Below are positions 55,175 to 64,000 of a stretch of DNA of 64,000 nucleotides, one piece after another; positions within the stretch are counted from its first letter, which is position 1, and each line of letters begins with the position of its first letter. The position numbers and the translations under genes were made by a program. The stretch comes from Lycium barbarum (lineage: Eukaryota; Streptophyta; Magnoliopsida; Solanales; Solanaceae): positions 20,038,336 to 20,102,335 of the forward strand of contig NC_083340.1 of the NCBI RefSeq assembly GCF_019175385.1. Direction: 5' to 3'. Under the pieces are notes generated by a model. That model ran no database searches. It was not told where the DNA came from and worked only from the letters and a program-made list of their open reading frames with translations.

Positions 55175-56737
55175 CGGGGTATTGTCAAGCCTAAACGTCT
55201 GTTTAACTTACATACTACGGTTATGAAATCTCCTCTACCTCGTAACCCATTGGCTGCTCTTCGAGACCCGAATTGGAAAATTGCTATGAATGATGAATTT
55301 GATGCTCTTGTTAGGAATAAGACGTGAGATTTGGTCCCCCATCCACCTAATGTTAATGTTATTCGTTCTATGTGGGTTTTTACTCATAAAGAAAAGTCTA
55401 ATGGTGATTTTGAGAGGCATAAAGCCCGACTTGTAGGTGATGGCAAAACTCAGCAGGTTGGCATTAACTGTGATGAGATGTTCTGTCTGGTGGTGAAACC
55501 GGCAACTATCCGCACTATTCTTAGTCTTTCGTTGTCAAAGCATTGGCCTATACATCAATTGGATGTGAAGAATGCTTTTATTCACGGTGAGCTCAAGGAA
55601 ACTGTGTATATGCATTAGCTTATGGGTTTTCGGGACCGCACACATCATGATTATGTTTGCCTATTGCATAAGTCTCTCTATGGGCTTAAGCAGGCTCCAC
55701 GTGCTTGGTATAAACGTTTTGTAGATTTTGTGTTTTCCCTTGGCTTCTCTAATAGCAGGTCTGATAATTCGTTGTTCATCTACTATGGGGGTACTGAAAT
55801 GGCATACATATTACTCTATGTTGATGATATTATACTCACTACATCCTCAGACGCTCTCCGTCGTTCTATCACGGATAGGCCTTGTTTCGAATTTGCTATG
55901 AAAGATTTAGGTCCTTTGAATTATTTTCTTGGCATTGCTGTGACCCGTCACAAGGAGGGGGGGGGGGGGGGTATGTCATCTTGCAATCCCTCTCTCACTC
56001 CGGTTGACACAAAATCGAAGGTCAGTGCTACTTCGGGTGCTCCTTATGAAAATCCCACTCATTATCATAGTCTCGCAGATGCTCTTCAGATCTCACTTTT
56101 ACGAGACCAGATATTTTATATGTTGTCCAACAGGTGTGCTTACATAAACATGACCCGCGGGACGATCATATACATGCTCTTAAGCGGATTGTGCGGTATG
56201 TTCAGGGCACTCTTGATCACGAGTTGCATCTCTACCCATCATCAATCACCGACCTTGTCTTCTACACCGATGCAGTTTGGGGTGGCTGTCCAGACACTCG
56301 TTGTTCTACGTCAGGGAATTGTGTATTTTTGGGTGACAACTTGATTTCTTGGTCGTCAAAGCGACAACCAACTTTTTCTCGGTCTAGCGCTGAAGCAGAG
56401 TATCGTGGTGTGGCTAATGTTGTCTCTGAGTCTTGCTGGATTCACAATCTTTTATTGGAACTACATTGTCTGGTTCGCAAAGCTACATTGGTATATTGTG
56501 ACAATGTGAGTGCCATATATCTGTCTGGTAATCCGGTACAACATCAACGCACCAAACATATTGAGATGGACATTCATTTTGTGCGTGAGAAGGTTGCGCG
56601 GGGACAAGTTCGAGTCCTTCATGTCCCGTCCCGATATCAGATTGCAGATATCTTCAATAAAGGTCTTCCTCAGGTCCTTTTTGAAGATTTTCGTGACAGT
56701 CTCAGCGTTCGTAAACCTCCCGTTTCGACTGCGGGGT
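55175..56737 (+). pseudogene. Copia reverse transcriptase and RNase H
   Basis: RT: AMNDEFDALVRNKT then TGA in place of Trp (55326), MWVFTHKEKSNGDFERHKA, HQLDVKNAFIHGELKETVY with the first Asp, TAG in place of Gln (55616), LHKSLYGLKQAPRAWYKRF, and the catalytic YVDDIILTTSS. After FAMKDLGPLNYFLGIAV the frame runs into a 15-G tract (55957-55971) that marks an internal deletion of about 25-30 residues. RNase H (56134-56737): FYTDAVWGGCPDTRCSTSG, SRSSAEAEYRGVANV, YCDNVSAIYLSGNP, TKHIEMDIHFVREKV; all three acidic positions are present. Non-functional. Confidence 0.85.
55957..55971. repeat. Poly(G) tract at an RT deletion junction
   Basis: 15 G where the conserved residues after the RT TRHK motif should be. 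Confidence 0.9.
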
Positions 56738-56738
56738 G

Positions 56739-56891
56739 TGATAGATTATATAAATATTTTGTAATATTTTGTAATCTCTTATTTAGGTTAGAATATTTTG
56801 TAATATTTTGTACTTTCCTATTTTGAGTAGTACATTTTTGTATATTAACCAATTCAAGGAATGAAAGGAAACTACGAAAACTATTCTTTCA
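56739..56891 (+). repeat. 3' LTR of the short-LTR copia
   Basis: 153 bp, TGATAGATTATATAAATATT...TTCTTTCA, followed by AAACC. Confidence 0.9.
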
Positions 56892-58436
56892 AAACCAAAG
56901 AAATAAGGACGACTGTTGCAATGAAAAGCATGCTGAATTTGCACTAGTCTAATGAATTTTTTTTAAAAAAATAAACCCCAAACCTCAAACCCAAATGCCA
57001 GACTCCAACCCCCAACCCAAACCTCAAACCACAAATTGTAAAAATCTAAGAGATCGTGGATAGGTATACCATAAATTGATTGTTATCAACAACTAACAGT
57101 TATCATTTAGGCTCGACTTCACGCATGGTCAATAATTATCCGCATTTTATATATAGACCAAGGAAAATATTTGTCTAAAAATTCATAAATAAATAAAATA
57201 AAATAAATAAAAGGACATGCCACTATTTAAATATTATAATAGCACTTTAATACATTATATGAAAATTCCCATCCATTGAGCACATGATCAAAAGAGTTTT
57301 AAGACAATTAATGGTACGTAAAAGGCTAATATTTGTCTAAAAAAATCATAAATATTTTAAAAAAAATGATATTAAACATTATAATAACACTTTAATACAT
57401 TATAGGAGAGTCCCCATCCATTGAACACGTGATAAAAATAGTTTTAGGACAAATACTGGTATTTAAAAGACCAATATTTGTCTAAAAAGCTATAAATAAA
57501 ATAAAATAAATAAAAAGACTTGATACTATTTAGACATTTTAATAACACTTTAATATATCATATGAGAGTCCTCATCTATTATATACATGATCGAAATAGT
57601 TTAAGCACAAGTAATGATTATCTTTAGAACAAGGTTGTTCTTTGAGAACAATAACTTGTCAGACTAATTGGATAGTAGCGTTATTATTGTCATTACTTGT
57701 CCTAAAACTCTTTTGATCATGTGTTCAATTGATTAAGACTCTCATATGATGTATTAAAGTGTTATTATAATGTTTAAATAGCGGTATGTCCTCTTTTTAT
57801 TTTATTTTATTAATTTATGACTTTTTTAGACAAATATTGGTCTCTTAAGTATCATTACTTGTCTTAATATTCTTTGATAACATGTTTAATGGATGGAGAA
57901 TCTCATATGATGCATTAAAGTGTTATTATAATGTTTAAATAGTGGTATGTTTTTTTTTATGGCTATTTAGACAAATATTAGTCTTTTAAGTACCATTACT
58001 TGTCCTAAAACTCTTTTGATCATGTATTTAATGGATGGAGATTCTCATATGATGTATTAGAGTGTTATTATAATATTTAAATAGTGGTATGTCCTTTTAA
58101 ATTTTTATTTATTTATGGCTATTTAGAAAAATATTGGCCTTTTAAGTACCATTATTTGTCCTAAAACTTTTTTGATCATGTGTTCAACGGATGTGGACTC
58201 TCATATGGTGTATTTGTCGAAGATCCGAAGGTGTTACCCATACATGCAACGGTTTGCCCTCTCATACATACATGCGTACATGACATGCTGACATACCACA
58301 GCTGGGCGCTAACCATACTGTGCATGGACTACTGAGTAATTGTGGCAGTGAAATCACAGACAGTTCACACACGCTGCAGCGCTTCGAACCCGTGACCTCA
58401 GGCTCTTTGTCCCCCTGATGGAGCGCCTCTTACCAG

Positions 58437-58504
58437 CTCAATTGGTAAGAGGCGCTCCATCAGGGGGACAAAGAGCCTGAGGTCACGGGTTCGAAGCGCT
58501 ACAG
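58437..58504 (+). other. tRNA-like sequence in hairpin 1, right arm
   Basis: AGCTCAATTGGTAAGAGGCG followed about 45 bases later by GGTCACGGGTTCGAAGC. Spacing and consensus fit polymerase III A and B boxes. A full cloverleaf cannot be drawn (no matching acceptor stem or CCA-proximal pairing seen), so it is tRNA-derived rather than a tRNA gene. An inverted copy lies directly to its left. Confidence 0.5.
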
Positions 58505-58881
58505 CGTGTGCGAACTGTCTGTGATTTCACTGCCACAATTACTCAGTAGTCCATGCACAGTATGGTTAGCGCCCAGCTGTGGTATGTCAGCATGTCATGT
58601 ACGCATGTATGTATGAGAGGGCAACCCGTTGCATGTATGGGTAACACCTTCGGATCCTCGACAAAAAAGGCGCCTTGTGTTTGAGGATCCGCAGGTGTAA
58701 CCCATGCATGCTGCGGGTTGCCCTCCATGACTTGCTCATGTACACTGAAAGCATTGTATGACTTGGGTCGCAGACGGATCGCACAACTATGCCATCTTCA
58801 CTCTGCAGAGCTACGGGTATCGAACCCGCGACCTCAAGCCCTTTGTCTCCACGAGGGAGCGCCTCTTACCAGTTGAGCTGC

Positions 58882-58950
58882 AGCTCAATTGGTAAGAGGC
58901 GCTTCCTTCGGGAGGACAAAGGGCCTGAGGTCACGGGTTCGAAGCTTTGC
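58882..58950 (+). other. tRNA-like sequence in hairpin 2, right arm
   Basis: CAGCTCAATTGGTAAGAGGC, then CCTGAGGTCACGGGTTCGAA. The left arm holds a diverged inverted copy (TCGAACCCGCGACCTC). Hairpin 3 carries only a single minus-strand copy (TTCGAACCCGTGACCTC at about 59213). Confidence 0.5.
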
Positions 58951-59590
58951 AGGGCGCAGCGAACTGGTGTGATTTCACTGCCACAATAATGCAGTGTACA
59001 TGAGCAAGTCATGGAGGGCAACCCGCAGCATGCATGGGTTACACCTGCGGATCCTCAAACACAAGTCGCCTTTTTGTGAGGACCCCACCGCCTGGGTCGC
59101 CCAGGACCGGTGAGTAGACTCCTTGCGGGCCCCCTCCATGACATGCATGCTTGACATACTCAGGTATTGTATGGACAGGAAATCACACCAGTTCGCTGCG
59201 CCCTGCAGAGCTTCGAACCCGTGACCTCAAGCCTTTTGTCCTCCCGAAGGAGACGACTCTCACCAATTGAGCTGCATGCATGTCATGGAGGGGGCCCGCA
59301 AGGAGTCTACTCACCGGTCCTGGGCGACCCAGGCGGTGGGGTCCTCACAGTATTAAAGGGTTATTATAACATTTAAATAGTGGCATGTACTTTTATTTTA
59401 TTTTATTTTATTTACTTATGGATTTTTAGACAAATATTGTCCTTGGTCTATATATAACATGTGGAAAATTATTGACCATGCGTGAAGTCGAGCCTAAATG
59501 ATAACTGTTATCTATTAACGACGATCGGTTTATGGTATACCTATCCACGATCCCTTAGATTTGTGCAATTTGGGGTCTGTGGTTTTATTT

Positions 59591-60360
59591 TTTTATTTTT
59601 TTGTCCCTACACTCTTTGTCATCACTATTAGGATCATCCTGTCACCTTGCTCATAGAAATTCAATTCCAACATTTTGAGGTATCCTCCCATTCACCCATG
59701 TAATCACCTCCTAATATAATATATTTTGCAATCGACGCCATAATAAATCTATAATGGACTACGACTATAGTTTATGACTACAATCGATGCCATAATAAAT
59801 CGATAATAGACTACGACTATGGTTTAGACTGCAATCGACGCTATACTAAGTTGTTGGGAACTAATTTTTGATGAAAACTCTAAATTTTCGCATGAAATGA
59901 AATCTGAAAAGTGGATAAATCGCCGGAAATGAGATCTAAAAAGTGGATAAATCGAGAGCTTTTGGAGGATTTTTTTTTTGGGTAATTAAAATGTTAGGGG
60001 TTGGGGGCCAAAGTGCAGTTTTCAAAACTTTCAGGCAGAGATTTGACACAACACATCAGTGACATGTTTATATCATAAATGGTGGTGAAATCACCAATTT
60101 TTAAAGACTTGTGGCCTTTTGACAAAATAACTTTTCAATATGGCCTTTTGGGCAACTCCCCCTAGAAAACTATGTTTGTAATTATATTTTTCTCCTAGAT
60201 AAAATTGATTGGTTGAGGTGATAATTTAAGCTTTACTTTATCTAATTTAGAGGTCCGTTGTGCCAATGAAAAAGAGTAAATGTGTTAAAACACGTTTAGG
60301 TTAGATCAATCTATAATTTTAACGGATAGTTCCTATTTGAGTTCATTATAAATAGTTAAA
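59591..60360. other. Intergenic with a short tandem repeat
   Basis: 59729-59850 holds about 2.3 units of about 57 bp (CAATCGACGCCATAATAAAT, ACTACGACTATAG). 59890-59965 has two copies of AAAAGTGGATAAATCG. No gene recognised. Confidence 0.6.
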
Positions 60361-60364
60361 TAAT

Positions 60365-60366
<2 letters not shown>

Positions 60367-60412
<46 letters not shown>
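60367..60412. repeat. (AT)n microsatellite
   Basis: About 23 AT repeats. Confidence 0.95.
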
Positions 60413-60421
<9 letters not shown>

Positions 60422-61997
60422 TTGCAAGCAATTGGCTCGGTGACGTGGCAACCTTTCAATTCAGGATTCATATTTTTCTATTTTCTCGGAATTTTGACTT
60501 TTCCCTTGCTGTTATCATTTATTATCCGCTTTAACGTTTGTGCCTTTGGGAGATATCAACCTCGACATGTAGGTGGCTGTTTGCTTTATCAGAAACACAT
60601 TATTGGTTCAGTTAAATATTTTTTCCATGGTGAAATTTTGAAGTTGTATTCTCTTTCCAGCCATATCATTGTCTGTCTTAAATTTCAACTGTGGAAATTT
60701 CACGTCAACTATTTAATTTTTATTTTTTTAAACTTCTACTGTGAGAGTTACTAGCTAAACATATGTTGTAAACGTTAATTTGCTTGTTTGCAGGAGATAG
60801 TTTCATCAATCTTGTTTTGTCGCGGCCAAACCTGACTTTTGCACAATCCAATAGAGTGTAATGCACTAGCACTTCTTCAGGTATAGAAATTTCTTGTGTT
60901 TGTGCACCTTTTTGCAAATGATTCTTGATATTGTTTCTGTTATTCTCTATTTCTTTTATTCTTTATTGTTGGCGATGTTTAAAGTAAAGAGTTATTGTCA
61001 TTACATGATTTCTTTATAATGATTAAATGTATTAAGTAGTAGGACATTGGAAATCAGGTATTTTAAGGTTGTGTCATATGTACCAAGGGAGGTAGAGGGG
61101 GCTAAATTGCTTAGACTCAGGTGCGGGTATTTGAATTCTTGGTTTCTCTCTGTTTGGCCTGAAACATGCGTTCATGAGACAAAAGGACTATAATATTGAA
61201 GGTATGCCTTTAATCGGTTTTACCTCCCCCCCCCCCCCCCCCCCCCACAACAACAAAAACAATATTGTCACACAGACTCCGGTCAAAGTAGCCAAAGTTG
61301 ATTGACCATATCCGAGACGTATCCCGCACCTGCACCCATACCATATGGAGATGGGTGCGGCATAGAAAACGAAGAGTCTGCGCAACTTAGGAAGGGGGAC
61401 TGCAACAAAATGGATGGTGCTCAAATTTTCATTTTAATGGAATTCTATAAATGGTACTTGGTGATACATGTTAATAGTGATGTAGTTTTAAGTTTTATTC
61501 TTACTTGGAGCATGTAAAAAATCACTTCTAAATATTGTTGTCTATTGCTTTTCATAGTATAAGTGCTTTTACAATGTAATTGAATTCTAAAATAGTCCTA
61601 GGCTACATCCAACTTAGATTTTTGACCTTTAGTAAATATTTTTGTGGCCATCTGAATGTTAGACTAAACTTAGTTGCAGATAGTTATAAAAACTATATTA
61701 GCTTGCGTTGTTAATCCACGCATAATTTTGGTGATTCAATCTGGTGGTATATCTCTGCACCCATTCATTTGTTCATTCTTCACTTACAGGTTAGATAGTA
61801 ATAACTTTATAACAAATTAGCATTTGTATGTTAAGATTTCTCCCACTAATAGAAAGTAGGGGCAAAAATACCCTAGACAAAGTTTTCTCATAAACATAAT
61901 TCAATTCGGAATCACTACTTTTTTCTATATTCTTCAATATTTTCATCATAGCTTTTGACTCCTGCATTTCTTTCAAACCTTTTTTGGAAAACGATTT
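60413..61997. other. Unassigned region with exon-like scraps
   Basis: 60794-60880 looks like an exon by its borders (TTGTTTGCAG before, GTATAG after) and reads GDSFINLVLSRPNLTFAQ in one frame. 61310-61400 contains GGGTGCGGCATAGAAAAC and AAGAGTCTGCGCAACTTAG, a string type found in many plant loci. A 21-C tract is at 61226-61246. None is enough for a gene call. Confidence 0.35.
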
Positions 61998-62127
61998 TCT
62001 TGAGCCAAGAGGGTCTATCAGAAACAATTTCTCTACCCCACAAAGGTAGGGGTAAGGTCTATTTACACGCCACCCTCCCCATACCGCACTTGTGGGACTA
62101 TACAAGGTATGTTGTTATTGTTGTAGT
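61998..62127 (+). mobile_element. TS-type SINE, 3' part
   Basis: TTGAGCCAAGAGGGTCTATC, CTCTACCCCACAAAGGTAGG, GTAAGGTCTATTTACACGCC, ACTTGTGGGACTATAC and a tail GTATGTTGTTATTGTTGTAG. This is the 3' region of the TS SINE family of Solanaceae, which ends in TTG repeats. The tRNA-related 5' part is missing. An A/T homopolymer and CAACAACAACAATT follow, possibly a second tail fragment in inverse orientation. Confidence 0.8.
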
Positions 62128-62857
62128 ATTTTTTTTTTTAAAAAAAAAAACAACAACAACAATTGGCCCTCAACCCAATGGAATTTATTATTTTCTTCTT
62201 TCCTAGATGTCTGGAACGAATTACATTGGTTCAAGGCATTCAAGTTGGCTAAATGTACTACTAAATGTTGAATCATCATATAAGAAGTTAGAGTATAAAT
62301 TACAAAGCGGTTTCTACCTTCAAAAAATCATTATATCTGTTTGTATTCTAAATGTTACTGAATTTTGTTTCTTTAGTTCAATAACTAGTAAAAGGATATC
62401 AATTTGTGAACGTTGATTGGTACAGATGATTTGTGTAGGTTATGCAAGTTGAGTTCTGAGGCCCTGTTGAGAAGATGATAGATTTGATTGTCACTGAATT
62501 GAAGCCACAAACAAGCAGCACAACTGAAATGGTGAAGGTGAAGTAAATAGTGGTTGAAGCATAATTCCTCAAAGCTTTCATTAGTGTACTGCCTATTTTA
62601 AAAAAATATTTTATTAAGTTGTCACTTACAGTGGTTTTGTTTCTCAAGTTGGAGCAGTAGAATACCAATAGTATTCTAATTTTCTAACACTTTTCTCTTT
62701 AGTATAAAGTGTATAATTAAGAGATTTCTTCAAAAAATCAATTTTGAAGAGTTTAATGATGTCATTTGCATGATAGATACTTCTATTAATTTTCTATTGT
62801 TAAAGTCATTGTCCAACGTGACCTTATCTTTCTGATAGTAAGATGGAGGAGTTGTTT
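62128..62857. other. Unassigned region with possible terminal-exon scrap
   Basis: At 62436-62546, after a possible splice acceptor (TTGTGTAG), a frame reads VMQVEF, a TGA, then GPVEKMIDLIVTELKPQ and ends MVKVK before TAA. It is coding-like in composition but short and interrupted; no family recognised. Confidence 0.25.
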
Positions 62858-63110
62858 CGTTTGAATTTTTTATTTTCAAGTGCTTAAGATGAGATTTTAA
62901 CTTATGAACACTAAACATTAAAAGTATAAATTAAACATGATGTCTAGTATAAATTAAACATGTCTTACGGTTAGTGTTTTTACAAGTGATTCGTTTCATT
63001 TGAATTTTTTATTTTCAAGTGCTTAAGATGACATTATAACTTATGAACACTAAACATTAAAAGAATAAATTAAACATGATGTCTTACGGTTAGTGTTTTT
63101 ACAAGTGATA
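62858..63110. repeat. Tandem repeat, two units of about 134 bp
   Basis: Units share TTGAATTTTTTATTTTCAAG, AACTTATGAACACTAAACAT and GGTTAGTGTTTTTACAAGTG. The first unit has an additional internal copy of GTATAAATTAAACATG. Confidence 0.85.
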
Positions 63111-63299
63111 ATAAGTTAATTTTGTTGTAGTAGTAGTTTATGGTAGAATCGTAAAGAGATGTTTGATTAATGAATATTGGATTTTCATTAGGAAAAAAAA
63201 ACAGCTAACGAAGACATAGTGAAAGCATCTAACAAAAATATTTGTATGCTCTCGCTTATCCTTGAGTTTTCTTCAAGCCTTTGAAGGGTATATTTTGAT

Positions 63300-63512
63300 T
63301 TCCTAAGATGATACTTATTTTGGGACAATTTTTTTTTTTGCTAAGGTGCACTTATGTTGGGTCGGATTTGAAAATTGAGCAATATTAAAGAGGAATACTT
63401 CTCTAATGTTGAGGGCGTAGTTGGTAACACTTGCCCATTTTTCTCTTGAAAGTCTAAGGTGATACTTATTTTGGGACAATTAAAATGACACTTATTTTGA
63501 AACAGAAGGAGT
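63300..63512. mobile_element. Stowaway-like MITE ends
   Basis: GATACTTATTTTGGGACAAT occurs at about 63308 and 63460, and the right end ACACTTATTTTGAAACAGAA followed by GGAGTA matches the typical Stowaway terminus. Left and right ends are in the same orientation here, so this may be two right ends rather than one intact element. Confidence 0.5.
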
Positions 63513-64000
63513 ATGTTTCAAAGGAAGAATGAGAAACTAGGAAAGCTCTTTGCTCTTGTGTTCTCCCAGATATAATAAAGTTTGTCGTCTAAGAAGAATT
63601 TTTAATGCTAATCAAAAAATTAAAATTTCATTTGCATGAATTTCTATCTTCTTAAAAAAAGACAAATCATAATTTAAATATTCTTATTTGTATTGTAATT
63701 AGTACTTTTAACTTTTAAGATGAAAATTACTCAATTTTATTCATTTAACATTTTATTTTTTAATCTTCTTTACATCTTTATAACAATTGTATGTATGAAT
63801 TACTATATGAGTTAACCCAAATGTATAAATTAATTCAGATATACGTTGGTAAGCATATTTTTCTTTCTAATAAAATAAAAAGATAATTCTAAATTCGTAT
63901 TTGTTTGCTGGTCATTTCGATTAACCAATATTTGTTATAATCGCGTGAAGCGTGGATAACTTCTCTGGTTTTTAAATAAAGATATGAAGAGGTTGAAATT
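63513..64000. other. AT-rich end of window
   Basis: No gene or element recognised. Confidence 0.5.

Larger units (their letters stand above)
52235..56891 (+). mobile_element. Complete Ty1/copia retrotransposon with short LTRs
   Basis: 4657 bp. LTRs 52235-52376 and 56739-56891 (TGATAGATTAT...TTCTTTCA), perfect target duplication AAACC (52230-52234, 56892-56896), PBS TGGTATCAGAAG directly after the 5' LTR (initiator tRNA-Met), and a polypurine stretch CTGCGGGG before the 3' LTR. Order: gag, protease, integrase, RT, RNase H, as in Ty1/copia. LTRs of about 150 bp fit compact copia lineages such as Ale or Ivana; lineage is uncertain. Confidence 0.9.
58210..59354. mobile_element. Cluster of three large hairpins with tRNA-like sequences
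   Basis: Inserted in the right arm of the foldback with a 5-bp duplication GTATT (58210-58214, 59350-59354); ends TGTCGAAGATCC and GGGGTCCTCACA. It holds three consecutive inverted repeats: 58215-58663, 58675-59064 and 59075-59349, joined by AAAAAAGGCGCC and AAGTCGCC linkers. Each has an outer end like TGTxGAGGAxCC and an inner block with GGGTTCGAAGC (B-box-like) or its complement, plus AGCTCAATTGGTAAGAGGCG (A-box-like). The arms of the first are nearly perfect over about 220 bp with a 7-base loop. No protein-coding potential recognised. Confidence 0.85.
57018..59590. mobile_element. Foldback (long inverted repeat) element with repeated arms
   Basis: The outer ends match in inverted orientation: left AGATCGTGGATAGGTATACC and GGCTCGACTTCACGCATGG; right GGTATACCTATCCACGATC and CCATGCGTGAAGTCGAGCC. 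Each arm holds about three imperfect units of about 180 bp containing CACTTTAATACATTAT, GATCAAAAGAGTTTTA and AATATTTGTCTAAA (or their reverse complements); the centre is near 57633 (AGAACAAGGTTGTTCT). Without the 1135-bp insertion (58215-59349) it is about 1.4 kb. No coding sequence and no clear target duplication, because the edges fade into A-rich DNA. The structure is that of foldback transposons; the superfamily cannot be assigned. Confidence 0.75.

Noticed and set aside
58437..58950. Possible tRNA genes
   Set aside because: A and B box-like motifs exist, but no complete cloverleaf with acceptor stem could be drawn, and they sit in inverted repeats; called tRNA-derived.
60422..60754. 110-codon hydrophobic frame
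   Set aside because: Phe/Leu/Ile-rich translation of AT-rich DNA, starting next to a microsatellite; no conserved motif.

Overview
This is plant nuclear DNA, most likely from a Solanaceae species. The window is AT-rich, dominated by nested transposable elements, and contains element types typical of that family: an Athila-type Ty3 element, Ty1/copia elements, a plant L1 LINE, a TS-type SINE ending in TTG repeats, two other tRNA-derived SINEs, hAT-like and MULE-like DNA elements, and long TGTCAC...GTGTAACA solo-LTR-like elements. The species assignment is inference from repeat types. I see no intact conserved host gene, rRNA gene, functional tRNA gene or CRISPR array. The best non-transposon coding candidate is a small secreted cysteine-rich peptide gene at 34655-34963, with a decayed paralogue at 21637-21942.

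Layout. 1-3100: mostly unassigned AT-rich DNA with a short direct duplication and MITE-like fragments. 3130-5483: one half of a Mutator-like element (MULE), holding a long terminal region, two small accessory reading frames on the minus strand, a palindrome-rich divergent intergenic region, and the N-terminus of a transposase on the plus strand. 5484-20368: a second half in opposite orientation (terminal region, then transposase C-terminus on the minus strand), split by a complete 13.1 kb Athila-type element (5795-18934; 5-bp target duplication AGAAC). 20369-20905: GC-rich LTR-like fragment. 20905-24885: peptide paralogue A, broken by point changes, a 312-bp insert with a 17-bp target duplication, and a 2.8 kb solo-LTR-like element. 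25200-26258: 5'-truncated LINE tail. 27384-28320: MITEs and microsatellites. 28935-35075: peptide paralogue B with a SINE and a near-full-length LINE inserted at its left edge. 35549-38424: MITE, then a TIR element of about 2.4 kb carrying a nested hAT. 39097-39230: SINE. 39828-48841: 5'-truncated copia with two solo-LTR-like elements inserted in its integrase and reverse-transcriptase regions. 48850-50400: 1.2-kb-spaced direct duplication. 50700-51560: an LTR- or promoter-like stretch. 52235-56891: complete short-LTR copia (TSD AAACC). 57018-59590: a foldback palindrome with a 1.1 kb cluster of three hairpins containing tRNA-like sequences inserted in one arm (TSD GTATT). 59590-64000: unassigned DNA with exon-like scraps, a TS SINE tail, a 134-bp tandem repeat and a Stowaway-like end.

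Almost all element genes are decayed. Several premature stops sit at conserved Trp or Gln codons and fit C-to-T change on one strand, as expected of methylated, silenced repeats. The order of insertion can be read from the nesting: MULE, then Athila; copia, then its two solo LTRs; outer TIR element, then hAT; foldback, then hairpin cluster; peptide duplication, then SINE and LINE in copy B and solo LTR in copy A.
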